Part shown: in pieces, positions 50,716 to 61,511 of the stretch | Position numbering within the stretch: the first letter of the stretch is position 1 | Layout of the letters: every line of letters starts with the position of its first letter | Origin: Actinomycetes bacterium | GTDB lineage: Bacteria > Actinomycetota > Actinomycetes > Mycobacteriales > Mycobacteriaceae | DNA: 64,000 bases | Assembly: GCA_023461275.1 (NCBI GenBank) | Contig: JAEYMI010000028.1 | Span: forward strand, 151,140 to 215,139 | Direction: 5' to 3' | The notes under the pieces: model-generated | What the model saw: the letters and a program-made list of their open reading frames with translations, nothing else | Databases searched by the model: none | Told to the model about the DNA's origin: nothing | Made by a program: the position numbers and the translations under genes

Positions 50716-51333
50716 GTGAACAGCCTGTCATCGCCATCGCCGGAGAACCGACGCACGAGGGGTCGACTGATCGTTTTGGTCGGCCCCTCAGCCGTCGGCA
50801 AATCAACCGTCGTTCGACGGTTACGGGAGAAACTCCCGCAGATGTACTTCAGCGTGTCGGCGACAACCCGTGCCCCGCGGCCCGGTGAAGTCGACGGCCG
50901 CGACTATCACTTTGTGTCCGACGCGGACTTCGACCGCATGATCGCCGACGATGAACTGCTCGAGTGGGCAGAGATTCACGGTGGCCTGCAGCGGTCGGGG
51001 ACGCCGGCCGGTCCGGTGAACGACGCGCTTGAACAGGGCCGACCGGTGCTGGTCGAGGTCGATCTCGTCGGTTCCCGCAACGTCGTCGCGCGTCTTCCCG
51101 AAGCGATCAGCGTCTTCCTCGCGCCACCGAGCTGGGACGAGTTGGTCTCACGTTTGACCGGCCGGGGGACCGAGACACCGGAAGCCGTCGAGCGCCGTCT
51201 GGCCACCGCACGTACCGAGATGGCCGCCGCCGACGAGTTCGATCACACGCTCGTGAACAGCGAAGTCGACCAGGTGGCCGACCACTTGGTATCCTTGCTG
51301 GTCGGGCCCGAGTCGAGCCCAGCGCGCCCGTGA
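50716..51333 (+). CDS. gmk: Guanylate kinase
   Basis: 205 residues from GTG 50716, 37 bases after mihF; alternative starts reach back to 50635. The Walker A loop is LIVLVGPSAVGKSTVVRRL. GMP-binding residues lie in YFSVSATTRAPRPGEVDGRDYHFV, and ELLEWAEIHGGLQRSGTPAGPV is the usual middle motif. It phosphorylates GMP to GDP. The C-terminal part (SRLTGRGTETPEAVERRLATARTE) forms the lid. It overlaps the longer possible start of rpoZ. Confidence 0.95.
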   Translation: MNSLSSPSPENRRTRGRLIVLVGPSAVGKSTVVRRLREKLPQMYFSVSATTRAPRPGEVDGRDYHFVSDADFDRMIADDELLEWAEIHGGLQRSGTPAGPVNDALEQGRPVLVEVDLVGSRNVVARLPEAISVFLAPPSWDELVSRLTGRGTETPEAVERRLATARTEMAAADEFDHTLVNSEVDQVADHLVSLLVGPESSPARP

Positions 51334-51398
51334 GCACGCCCGAGACGACACCGCTGAGACCACAGACCTACACAAACAAGCATGATGCAGGAGAACGC

Positions 51399-51695
51399 GT
51401 GAGCACCGAGACCTACGAATTCAGCGAAGTGGCCGACGCGCCGTCATACGAGACCCCGCTGGGTATCACCAACCCGCCCATCGACGACCTCCTCGAGCGC
51501 GCTTCGTCGAAGTACGCCCTGGTGATCTACGCGGCCAAGCGTGCGCGCCAGATCAACGACTACTACAACCAGCTCGGTGACGGCATCCTGGAGTACGTCG
51601 GACCGCTCGTCGAGCCGGGCCTGCAGGAGAAGCCGCTCTCGATCGCCATGCGCGAGATCCACTCCGACCTGCTTGAACACACCGAAGGCGAGTGA
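51399..51695 (+). CDS. rpoZ: DNA-directed RNA polymerase omega subunit
   Basis: 98 residues from GTG 51399, chosen because AGGAGA lies six bases upstream. A GTG at 51330, which overlaps the gmk stop, would add 23 residues. The core YETPLGITNPPIDDLLERASSKYALVIYAAKRARQINDYYNQLG and the ending PLVEPGLQEKPLSIAMREIHSDLLEHTEGE are diagnostic of actinobacterial omega. It helps assemble the beta' subunit. The gmk-rpoZ-coaBC order is conserved. Confidence 0.95.
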   Translation: MSTETYEFSEVADAPSYETPLGITNPPIDDLLERASSKYALVIYAAKRARQINDYYNQLGDGILEYVGPLVEPGLQEKPLSIAMREIHSDLLEHTEGE

Positions 51696-51711
51696 CGACA
51701 CCGCCCGCAGC

Positions 51712-52977
51712 ATGACCGCGTCCACTCGGTCTTCGCAACGCATCCTCATCGGCGTCGGCGGCGGGATAGCCGCGTACAAGGTGTGCTCGGTCATCCGGCA
51801 CTTCACCGAGGCCGGGCACGAGGTGCGCGTCGTGCCAACCCGCGCGGCGCTGAATTTCATCGGCGCTGCCACCTTTGAGGCGCTCAGCGGTCACCCGGTG
51901 TCCACCGAGGTATTCGACGACGTCGACCAGGTTGCTCACGTCCGCCTCGGCCAGGGTGCCGACCTGGTGATCGTCGCACCCGCGACCGCCGATCTGATGG
52001 CTCGCGCCGCCTCCGGACGGGCCGACGACCTTCTCACCGCGTCGCTGTTGACCGTGCGATGTCCGGTGCTGTTCGTGCCGGCCATGCACACCGAGATGTG
52101 GGAACACCCGGCCACCCAGGCCAACGTCGAGACCCTACGTGCGCACGGCGCCACGGTGATGACCCCCGCGTCGGGTCGGCTCACCGGCACCGATACCGGC
52201 CGGGGCCGGTTACCCGACCCGCAGGAGATCGCGATGATCGGCGAACTCCTGATCGAACGTCACGACGCGCTGCCCTACGATCTGGCCGGAGTCCGCGTCC
52301 TGATCAGCGCGGGCGGTACGCGCGAGCCTCTCGATCCGGTCCGATTTCTCGGTAACCACAGTTCCGGCAAACAGGGCTTCGCCCTGGCACGCGCGGCTGC
52401 TCAGCGAGGAGCGATCGTCACCGTGGTCGCCGGATCGACGAAGGAGCCGGGGGATCCGGCCGGCGTCGAGATCGTCCGGATCGCCACCGCCGAGCAGCTC
52501 TCCGACGAGATGACCAAGCGGGCAGCCGAATCCGACGTCGTGATCATGGCCGCCGCGGTGGCAGATTTCCGTCCGATCCGGGTGGCCGACGCGAAAATCA
52601 AGAAGGGTTCCGAGGGGCCGGCGCCGATCGAGCTCACCACCAACCCCGATATCCTTCGGGGCCTCGTTTCCAGCCGTGCCGATGGTCACATTCCCGCGTC
52701 GACGGTCATCGTCGGATTCGCCGCCGAAACGGGCGACGACACCGGCGGCGTGCTCGATCATGGCCGAACGAAGTTTCGACGAAAAGGCTGTGACCTGCTG
52801 GTTGTCAACGCGGTGGGTGACGGCAAGGCCTTCGGTACCGAGGACAACACCGGGTGGCTGCTGTCGGCGAACGGTTCGGAGACGGCACTCCCGCTGGGAT
52901 CGAAAACACTCATGGCGAGCCGAATACTTGACGAAGTCGCCACCTTGGTGCGAGATGGACACGGCTCACCAGGTTGA
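51712..52977 (+). CDS. coaBC: Bifunctional phosphopantothenoylcysteine decarboxylase/synthetase
   Basis: 421 residues from ATG 51712, 16 bases after rpoZ. It performs two steps of coenzyme A synthesis. The N-terminal flavoprotein CoaC domain has ILIGVGGGIAAYKVCSVIRH, the catalytic His in DDVDQVAHVRLGQGADLVIVAPATAD, and PAMHTEMWEHPATQANV. The C-terminal CoaB domain begins VLISAGGTREPLDPVRFLGNHSSGKQGFALA and has KIKKGSEGPAPIELTTNPDILRGL. Length is normal for fused CoaBC. Confidence 0.95.
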   Translation: MTASTRSSQRILIGVGGGIAAYKVCSVIRHFTEAGHEVRVVPTRAALNFIGAATFEALSGHPVSTEVFDDVDQVAHVRLGQGADLVIVAPATADLMARAASGRADDLLTASLLTVRCPVLFVPAMHTEMWEHPATQANVETLRAHGATVMTPASGRLTGTDTGRGRLPDPQEIAMIGELLIERHDALPYDLAGVRVLISAGGTREPLDPVRFLGNHSSGKQGFALARAAAQRGAIVTVVAGSTKEPGDPAGVEIVRIATAEQLSDEMTKRAAESDVVIMAAAVADFRPIRVADAKIKKGSEGPAPIELTTNPDILRGLVSSRADGHIPASTVIVGFAAETGDDTGGVLDHGRTKFRRKGCDLLVVNAVGDGKAFGTEDNTGWLLSANGSETALPLGSKTLMASRILDEVATLVRDGHGSPG

Positions 52978-53106
52978 AACGAACCTGGCACTGCCGTTGT
53001 CACGGTCGGTGTGTAGTTTGGTAGCCACTCAGCAGGCCAGGGGACGCCTGCGCCCGCCGCTTGCGCCGGCCATCCGGGGTGAAGAAGAGAAGCTTGAGAG
53101 GAATCG

Positions 53107-54315
<1,209 letters not shown>

Positions 54316-56328
54316 CGGCTTCAGCTCGTCGCGGGGCGCGTGAACCCGCGCCACTCGATCCCATCGGCAGAGTTCTGCCGATGCTCGGACTCGCACATCT
54401 CGATCGGCCGTTCGACTATCTGATCGACACCGATCAAGATGCCGATGCGCAGCCCGGAGTGCGTGTCCGCGTGCGCTTTTCCGGGCGCCTCGTCGACGGT
54501 TTCTTGCTCGAGCGGATCGCCGAGAGCGACCACGACGGCAAACTCGGTTGGCTGGAGCGCGTGGTATCTCCCGAGCCGGTCCTCACACCGGAGATGTCGC
54601 GAGTGTGCCGGGCCGTCGCGGAGCGTTACGCGGGCACCATGTCCGACGTGCTGCGGCTTGCCGTACCGCCGCGCCATGCCCGTACGGAGAAGGAAACCAC
54701 CGACGAGCCGACCTCCACGGTCGGGCCGGTGAGCACCGCGGCATGGGGGCGCTACCACGCCGCCGACGCCTTCCTGGCATCGCTGTCCGATGGGCAACCG
54801 CGCGCGGTGTGGCAGGCCACGCCAGGGGAGGACTGGGCGGCACGCATCGCCGAACTCGCCACAATCACGGCAGCGGCCGGCCGCGGCGTCGTCGTCATCG
54901 TTCCCGACCAACGCGACCTCGATCGACTCGAGAAGGCGTGTGCGCCGCTGCTCGGTGACCGGTGCGTCACTCTCGCGGCCGGTCTCGGACCCACCGCCCG
55001 GTATCGGCGTTGGCTCAGAGTCCGGCGTGGTTGCGCCGATGTCGTACTGGGAACGCGCAGTGCGGTTTTCGCGCCGGTGCATGATCTCGGGTTGATCGTG
55101 GTGTGGGACGACGGCGACGACAGTCTCGACGAGCCGCGCGCCCCGTATCCGCATCCGCGGGAGGTGGCCGTGCTGCGCGCCCATCTGGCCGGAGCGGCCA
55201 TGGTCATCGGCGGGTTCGCCCGTACCGCCGAGGCCCATTCGTTGGTGACTGCCGGGTGGGCGCACGATCTGGTCGCGAACCGGTCCGTCGTGCGCTCGGC
55301 AACCGCACGCGTGGTGGCTCTCAGCGACGACGACAGTCGTGTCGCTCGGGACCCACTGGCGTTTTCCGCGCGCATCCCCGAGGTCGCCTTCGACGCCGCT
55401 CGTCGGGCCATCGCCGCTGATGCGCCGGTTCTGTTCAGCGTGCCGCGTCGCGGGTACATCCCCTCACTGGCATGCGTCCGGTGCCGGGAGCACGCTCGGT
55501 GCCGTGCCTGCCACGGCCCGCTGCAGATGGATGCCCACCGACGGTTGAGTTGTCGATGGTGTGGTCGGATCGAGAGTCGCTTTCGATGTGCCGAGTGCGG
55601 TGGTTCCGAAGTGCGTGCCCTCACCACCGGTGCCGGACGCACCGCGGAGGAATTGGGCCGAGCTTTCGCCGGTGTCCCGGTGGTGACCTCGGGCGGTGGT
55701 TCGATTGTTGATGACGTCCCCGATGGGGCCCGGGTGGTGGTGGCCACGCCGGGTGCCGAACCTGTTGCGCCGCAAGGGTATGGCGCTGCGGTCATCCTGG
55801 ACACCTGGGCACAGTTGGATCGCGCCGACCTACGGGTCGACGAGAACGCCGTCCGTCGATGGATGGCGGTGGGGGCGCTGGTTCGACCGCACGCTCAGGG
55901 CGGCTCGCTGGTGATCGTCGCCGATGCATCACTGGCTCCGGTGCAGGCGCTGATCCGATGGGACCCCGTCGGATTCGCCGACATCACGCTGCACGAACGC
56001 GCCGAGCTCGGCTTCCCCCCTGCGGTCACCATGGCCGCCATCGACGGGGCGTCGCGAACGATCGCCACCTTCGTCGAGTCACTGGATCTACCTGGCGGCG
56101 GGGAGACACTCGGGCCGGTGCCGTTGCCCGACGGGGTTCGCCCACCGGCCGGTAGTGCCGAACACGGGGACCGCGCCGGCGATGACATCGAGCGAGTTCT
56201 GGTGCGTGTCGATCGGGCGCGCGGACGAGAGTTGGCGGCAGCGCTGACCGCGGCGCAGATTCGGCGCAGCACCCATCACGACACCGGGCCGATCCGGGTT
56301 CAGATCGACCCGCCTACGATCGGTTGAC

Positions 56329-57258
56329 ATGCGAGTCGTTTTCGCGGGTACGCCCGATGTCGCGGTGCCCGCACTGCAGGCGCTCATCGATTCCCCCGAC
56401 CACGAGGTGGTCGGGGTCATCGCTCGTCCCGATGCCGTCTCCGGCCGCGGCCGAAAGGTGTCCCGCGCGCCGGTCGCCGAGCTCGCCGATGCTCACGGAC
56501 TGGATGTGTTCACCCCGCGTCGGCTCTCCGAACCCGATGTCGGGGAACGGTTGCGGGCCTGGGCGCCCGACTGCGGCGCCGTCGTCGCCTACGGCGGCCT
56601 TGTGCCGCCGGCATTGCTGACGCTGCCGACGCACGGCTGGATCAACCTGCACTTCTCGATCCTGCCCGCCTGGCGCGGCGCCGCCCCGGTGCAGGCGGCC
56701 ATCGCGGCCGGCGACGAGGTGACCGGAGCGAGCACCTTCCTGCTCGAGGAAGGTTTGGACACCGGCCCGGTGTTCGGGGTGATCACCGAGGAGATCAAGG
56801 CCACCGACACCAGCGGTGACCTGCTGGGCCGATTGTCGATCTCCGGTTCCGGGCTGCTCGTCGCCACGCTGGACGGAATCGCCGACGGCTTGCTGAGTCC
56901 GGTGCCGCAGTCCGCGTCAGGGGTCAGCCATGCACCCAAGATCACCGTCGACGACGCACACATCCGCTGGGACCTGCCCGCCCACATCGTCGACCGTCGG
57001 ATCCGCGCGCACACTCCGGCACCGGGCGCCTGGGCGACCCTCGACGATGCCCGGATCAAGATCGGTCCCGTTGCTCTCGCCGACTCCGATGATGCTCCCG
57101 CGCCGGGCCACTTGATCGTCGGCAAGAAGGAGGTAATGGTGGGTACCGCGACCTCGCCGATCCGATTGGGGCTCGTCCAGCCGCCGGGCAAGAAACCGAT
57201 GCCGGCCGCCGACTGGGCCCGCGGAGCCCGAATTGCCGATGGTCAGGTGCTGTCATGA
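56329..57258 (+). CDS. fmt: Methionyl-tRNA formyltransferase
   Basis: 309 residues from ATG 56329, one base after priA. The 10-formyl-THF-binding domain opens with MRVVFAGTPDVAVPALQALI. The active site NLHFSILPAWRGAAPVQAAI contains the catalytic Asn-His, followed by DEVTGASTFLLEEGLDTGPV, where ALXE-type Asp/Gly are kept. The C-terminal OB domain binds tRNA. It formylates initiator Met-tRNA. The stop overlaps the rsmB ATG. Confidence 0.96.
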   Translation: MRVVFAGTPDVAVPALQALIDSPDHEVVGVIARPDAVSGRGRKVSRAPVAELADAHGLDVFTPRRLSEPDVGERLRAWAPDCGAVVAYGGLVPPALLTLPTHGWINLHFSILPAWRGAAPVQAAIAAGDEVTGASTFLLEEGLDTGPVFGVITEEIKATDTSGDLLGRLSISGSGLLVATLDGIADGLLSPVPQSASGVSHAPKITVDDAHIRWDLPAHIVDRRIRAHTPAPGAWATLDDARIKIGPVALADSDDAPAPGHLIVGKKEVMVGTATSPIRLGLVQPPGKKPMPAADWARGARIADGQVLS

Positions 57259-58616
57259 AACGTGAAGCGTTGCGCGACAAGAACGTCGACGTCGTGCGGG
57301 CCACTGCACGAGACGTACTGCGGGCCGTCCGTGCCAACGAAGCGTACGCGAACCTACTGTTGCCCAAGCTGTTACGTGAGCGCGGCATTACCGGCCGCGA
57401 CGCCGCACTGGCCACCGAACTGACCTATGGCACTGCGCGCGCGACCGGCACACTCGACGCGATCATCTCCGCCGCCGCCAACCGACCGGTGGCCGAGATC
57501 GACGGCGACGTGCTCGACGTTCTGCGGCTGGGCGCATATCAGTTGCTGCGCACCAGGATCGGCGCACACGCCGCGGTCTCGACGTCGGTGGATCTGATCC
57601 GGTCAACCGCCGGGATGGGACCGTCCGGGTTCGTGAACGCGGTGTTGCGCAAGATTTCTCAGCGCGACGAGGACCTGTGGATCGACGAGCTGGCTCCGCC
57701 AATGTACGAGGACATGATCGGCAACCTGGCGTTCCGGTACGCACATCCGCGGTGGATTGCCGAGGTGTTCTACGAGCGGCTCGGACGCTCGGCAGGGGAG
57801 TTGCAGGCCGAGCTGGCAGCCGACGACGAGCGTCCGCCGGTGCATCTGGTGGCCCGGCCCGGGATGATCACCGCCGAGGAGTTGGCGCTGGTCAGCGGTG
57901 GTGAAGTCGGCCGGTACTCGCCGTATTGCGTGTATCTGCCCGGCGGTGATCCGGGGGCGATCGACGCCGTCCGCGAAGGCTACGCGGGTGTTCAGGATGA
58001 GGGCAGTCAGCTGGTGGCGCTTGCACTGTCGCGTGCGCCCGTCGCCAACGATGCCGGCCGCTGGCTTGACCTGTGCGCGGGACCCGGCGGTAAAGCGGCG
58101 TTGCTCGGTGCCATCGCCGAGATCGACGGCGCGCGGATCGACGCGGTCGAGATCAGTGAGCACCGCGCCGAACTCATCCGCAAGGTGACCTCGGACCTTC
58201 CGGTGGATGTCGTTGTCGCTGATGGACGTTCGAGTGGGCTGGAACCCGGCTACGACCGCGTACTGGTGGATGCGCCGTGCACCGGACTCGGGTCACTGCG
58301 CCGCCGCCCCGAGGCGCGGTGGCGTCGAAAGCCCTCTGACGTCGACGAACTCGTGCCGCTGCAGCGAGATCTGCTCATTGAGGCGGTTCGACTGACCAAG
58401 CCTGGCGGCGTGGTCGTGTACTCGACGTGTTCGCCGCATCCGGCAGAGACCGTCGGCGTCGTCGAATCCGTACTGGCCGAACACCCTGAGGTGACCCCAC
58501 TCGACGCCCGAGACCTGTTGCCCGTCAACAATGTTGGCGATGGACCGTTCGTGCAATTGTGGCCGCATCGGCACGGCACCGACGCGATGTTCCTGGCCGC
58601 GTTACGAAAGGCATGA
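57255..58616 (+). CDS. rsmB: 16S rRNA (cytosine-967) methyltransferase
   Basis: 453 residues from ATG 57255. An N-terminal NusB-like RNA-binding domain (VVRATARDVLRAVRANEAYANLLLPKLLRER) precedes the SAM domain. The SAM loop is WLDLCAGPGGKAALLGAI, and the two catalytic cysteines are in VDAPCTGLGSLRRRPEARWRR and VYSTCSPHPAET. It methylates C967 of 16S rRNA. It follows fmt in an overlapping pair, as in most bacteria. In M. tuberculosis rpe comes next; here about 3.7 kb of other genes intervene. Confidence 0.95.
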   Translation: MKREALRDKNVDVVRATARDVLRAVRANEAYANLLLPKLLRERGITGRDAALATELTYGTARATGTLDAIISAAANRPVAEIDGDVLDVLRLGAYQLLRTRIGAHAAVSTSVDLIRSTAGMGPSGFVNAVLRKISQRDEDLWIDELAPPMYEDMIGNLAFRYAHPRWIAEVFYERLGRSAGELQAELAADDERPPVHLVARPGMITAEELALVSGGEVGRYSPYCVYLPGGDPGAIDAVREGYAGVQDEGSQLVALALSRAPVANDAGRWLDLCAGPGGKAALLGAIAEIDGARIDAVEISEHRAELIRKVTSDLPVDVVVADGRSSGLEPGYDRVLVDAPCTGLGSLRRRPEARWRRKPSDVDELVPLQRDLLIEAVRLTKPGGVVVYSTCSPHPAETVGVVESVLAEHPEVTPLDARDLLPVNNVGDGPFVQLWPHRHGTDAMFLAALRKA

Positions 58617-58623
58617 GGCGAAG

Positions 58624-59394
58624 ATGATCGAGCTGAAGACGCCGCAGGAGATCGACAAGATGGCCGTCACCGGACGGTTCGTCGCCGAGGTGCTGCATAC
58701 CTTGGCCGGTCGCGCCGAGCCGGGCGTGAATCTTCTTGACCTGGAGAAGCATGCGCGGACGATGGTCGCCGACCGCGGCGCGGAGTCCTGCTACTGGGAC
58801 TACTCGCCGTCGTTCGGTCGGGGACCGTTCCGCAACGTGATCTGCCTATCGGTCAATGATGCTGTTCTGCATGGACTTCCGTTTGATCACGTCTTGGCCG
58901 ATGGTGATGTTCTCAGCCTCGACTTCGCCGTATCGATCGATGGCTGGGTGGCTGATTCGGCGATCACCGTCCAGGTGGGGGAGCCACGGGACGAGGTCAC
59001 GGCGTTGATCGACTCCACGCGTCGTGCACTCGACGCCGGGATCGGTGCCGCGGTCGACGGTGGGCGTCTGGGTGACATCTCCTCGGCGATCGGTGCGGTT
59101 GCCAGGGAAGGCGACTACCGGGTGAACACCGACTTCGGCGGTCACGGTCTCGGCAAGACCATGCACGAGGAGCCGCACGTCCCCAATCGCGGTCGGCCGC
59201 GGAAAGGCTTGAAGCTTCAGTCGGGTATGACGCTGGCGCTCGAGCCGTGGTGGGGCCTGGGCACCGACCAGCTTGTCATCGACCCCGACGGCTGGACGCT
59301 GCGCCTTGCCGACGGACGCGCCGGAGCGCACTCCGAACACACCATCGCCATCACCGACGACGGACCGCGGATTCTCACGGCTTACGAGGGTTGA
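58624..59394 (+). CDS. map: Methionine aminopeptidase, accessory type
   Basis: 256 residues from ATG 58624, seven bases after rsmB. The M24 fold has all metal ligands: Asp in VLSLDFAVSIDG, Asp in WVADSAITV, His in FGGHGLGKTMHEEPHV, Glu in TLALEPWW and Glu in AHSEHTIAI; the substrate-side His lies in AVLHGLPFDH. The FNxSxxNxV-like NVICLSVNDAVLHG is typical of Map. It removes N-terminal Met after deformylation, which fits the fmt neighbour. Actinobacteria often have several Map genes, so this is likely a paralogue. It ends convergent with, and overlapping, a pseudogene. Confidence 0.93.
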   Translation: MIELKTPQEIDKMAVTGRFVAEVLHTLAGRAEPGVNLLDLEKHARTMVADRGAESCYWDYSPSFGRGPFRNVICLSVNDAVLHGLPFDHVLADGDVLSLDFAVSIDGWVADSAITVQVGEPRDEVTALIDSTRRALDAGIGAAVDGGRLGDISSAIGAVAREGDYRVNTDFGGHGLGKTMHEEPHVPNRGRPRKGLKLQSGMTLALEPWWGLGTDQLVIDPDGWTLRLADGRAGAHSEHTIAITDDGPRILTAYEG

Positions 59395-59952
59395 GCGGGC
59401 TCGGCTCCCGGCCGACGACGCCCCGCAAGAAGGGAACGAGGTGCCGTAGCACGTCGGCAGGTGCTTCTTCGGCGAGAAAATGTCCGGCGGGGACCGCGGC
59501 GCCGGTGACATCGGTCGCCCATCGCTTTCATAACGCCAGGTTGAGATCGGCTTCATCAGCCTCGACATCGGCAGTTGTTGCTGCGCGGTACTGCTCGCAG
59601 ATGGCGTGCACTCGGCCTGGATCGTGAAACTGCGCGCGGTAGGCCTGGCGGACCTCGGCGGTGAAAACGGCTGAGTCGTCGGACCATTCATTGAGCATAT
59701 GATCGACAAACATGTCCGGGCTTCCGGCTATCAGCGTCTCGGGTATCGGCGAGGCCTGATCCTCCGTAGCCGCGGAAAGTCGGTCGCGACCACTGAGAAC
59801 TCCTTCACCAGGTGCGGCGCGACGTACCGCCACATCACGTGCGTTTGCGGGATCCCGTGCAGCAGCAAGACCGCGGGTCCAGACCCGGCTGTCACCCCGT
59901 ATACGACTCCGCCGGAAGTGGACACTTCGAATGATCGAAAACGCTCAAGCAT
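59375..59952 (-). pseudogene. Haloacetate dehalogenase-like alpha/beta hydrolase, heavily decayed
   Basis: The start MLERFRSFEVSTSGGVVYG and the oxyanion strand AVLLLHGIPQTHVMWRYVAP (from ATG 59952) are intact. An extra base near 59775-59780 then breaks the frame: the next frame reads FRGYGGSGLADT, the expected DxRGYGxS turn. The nucleophile elbow and lid (about 100 residues) are missing. Translation in that frame picks up at SPDMFVDHMLNEWSDDSAVFTA and VHAICEQYRAATTADVEADEADL, then another deletion jumps to WATDVTGAAVPAGHFLAEEAP and the C-terminus, ending at 59375. At least one frameshift and two deletions are visible. The intact ancestor probably hydrolysed a small carboxylate such as a haloacid. 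Confidence 0.85.
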
Positions 59953-60124
59953 GACGCAGCCTCTCCGCGGTGGACGATGCCGCGACGGGCTGTCTCTTCG
60001 ATGACACGGCGTCCGGCGGGTCATCCACAACAGACTAGAACAGGCTCGTCTCACTCATTGGTATCGCGACTGGAAGAATGCTGGAAACGGGTACCCCTGT
60101 GCCTTTCAATAGCTTCGAAAAGCG

Positions 60125-60166
60125 TTGCCACGATCCAGTTTTGGAGCTAGAATAGAACAACTGTTC
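60125..60166 (+). promoter_or_regulatory. Promoter with overlapping LexA (SOS) box
   Basis: TTGCCA (60125-60130), a 17-bp spacer and TAGAAT (60148-60153) form a good housekeeping promoter. GAACAACTGTTC at 60155-60166 starts one base after the -10 box and fits the mycobacterial/Bacillus SOS consensus GAAC-N4-GTTC exactly. LexA there would block initiation. The HNH gene begins 20 bases further on. Confidence 0.75.
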
Positions 60167-60185
60167 GTATCGGGTCGGGGGTCTT

Positions 60186-61511
60186 ATGAGTGGGTCGGTA
60201 ACTCTTATTGCAACGGAAGATCTGCAATCGTTGGTCGCCGAGCTGTCCGCAATGGAAGCCGCCGCCACCGAAGCCGACGCGGCGGCGCGGCTGACCGTCT
60301 TGGAGGATATCAAATCCGCTTGTGCGGCAGCGCAAGTCCGCGAGACCGCGCGACTCGACGAGCTCCGTCGGGCCGACGAGGAGTTGCGCAAGATCCCGAA
60401 ATCCCGGCAGGGACGCGGGCTGGCCGCGGAAGTAGGGCTGGCGCGAAAGGCTTCTCCGCAGAAAGGTTCTCAGTATCTCGGGTTCGCCCGAGCGCTGGCG
60501 CATGAGATGCCCAACACTCGTCAGGCGTTGGCTGATGGAACGCTGACCGAATGGCGCGCAACGATTCTCGTCCGCGAGACCTGCTATCTGACTCGCGAGA
60601 CCCGAGAGGAGATCGATCGTCGGATGTGCGCTGACCCGTCAACTCTCGCGGGCGTCGGTGACCGCGAACTCGAAGCGATCGCCAAGAAGCATGCGTACGA
60701 ACTCCACCCACATGCCGTCGTCGCCCGGAAAGCCAAGGCGGAGAAGCATCGTCGGGTCAGTGTGCGTCCGGCGCCTGATCTCATGTCCCAGCTGTCGGCG
60801 CTGTTGCCCATGAAGCAGGGAATCTCGGTGTACGCGTCGCTCAAGAAACACGCTGACGCCACGATCGGCGCCGACGACCGCACCCATGCTCAGATCATGG
60901 CCGACACTTTGGTCGAGCGTGTCACCGGACAGGCGTCGGCCGACGCGGTTCCGGTTGCGGTCAACGTTGTGATGTCGGCCGAGACCATGCTCGGTGGGCA
61001 GAAGGCGGCCGAAGTGCCTGGTTACGGTCCGATTCCAGCGGCGGTCGCGCGACAGCTCATCGCCGAAGGTTCATCGCCCGACGGGGACACCGCCTCCACG
61101 ATCCGCCGGCTCTATGCGCGACCATCCGACGGCGCTCTGGTGTCGATGGATTCCCGATCACGCTGCTTCCCAAGTGCATTGGCGACGTTCGTCGCTCGCC
61201 GAGACCAACGTTGTCGCGTCGCCTATTGCAACGGCACCGTCGCTGAAATCGATCACGTACAACCGCATCGCTCCGGTGGGGCCACCTCCGCCGACAACGG
61301 TGCCGGTCTCTGCCGCCTGCATAACCGGGTCAAGGAGGTGTCCGGCTGGACCTACGAGGTGCAGACCGAATTCGGACTCGCGCAGGTCATCGACATCACC
61401 GCACCGTCCGGATCGACCCACCGCAGTGCGAGCCCGGCCGCTGTGGGATCCAGGGCCGCTGGCGAGAGCGATGTGGAAACCGCGCTCCTCGCGATGCTAA
61501 ACGCGGCATGA
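60186..61511 (+). CDS. HNH endonuclease signature / DUF222 protein (13E12 repeat family)
   Basis: 441 residues from ATG 60186. The N-terminal two-thirds is the helical DUF222 domain (RLTVLEDIKSACAAAQVRETARLDEL, GLARKASPQKGSQYLGFARAL, TLTEWRATILVRETCYLTRE). The C-terminal HNH domain reads RDQRCRVAYCNGTVAEIDHVQPHRSGGATSADNGAGLCRLHNRVK, with CxxxxC, DH and HN in place. These are the 13E12 (REP13E12) repeats of mycobacteria, several of which are LexA-controlled and which can serve as phage attachment sites. Here too a LexA box lies just upstream. Its activity is unproven. The stop overlaps the GNAT start. Confidence 0.9.
   Translation: MSGSVTLIATEDLQSLVAELSAMEAAATEADAAARLTVLEDIKSACAAAQVRETARLDELRRADEELRKIPKSRQGRGLAAEVGLARKASPQKGSQYLGFARALAHEMPNTRQALADGTLTEWRATILVRETCYLTRETREEIDRRMCADPSTLAGVGDRELEAIAKKHAYELHPHAVVARKAKAEKHRRVSVRPAPDLMSQLSALLPMKQGISVYASLKKHADATIGADDRTHAQIMADTLVERVTGQASADAVPVAVNVVMSAETMLGGQKAAEVPGYGPIPAAVARQLIAEGSSPDGDTASTIRRLYARPSDGALVSMDSRSRCFPSALATFVARRDQRCRVAYCNGTVAEIDHVQPHRSGGATSADNGAGLCRLHNRVKEVSGWTYEVQTEFGLAQVIDITAPSGSTHRSASPAAVGSRAAGESDVETALLAMLNAA

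Noticed and set aside
52978..53106. Possible SAM riboswitch ahead of metK
   Set aside because: I could not find the conserved core or pairing of any SAM riboswitch class; the leader is short.
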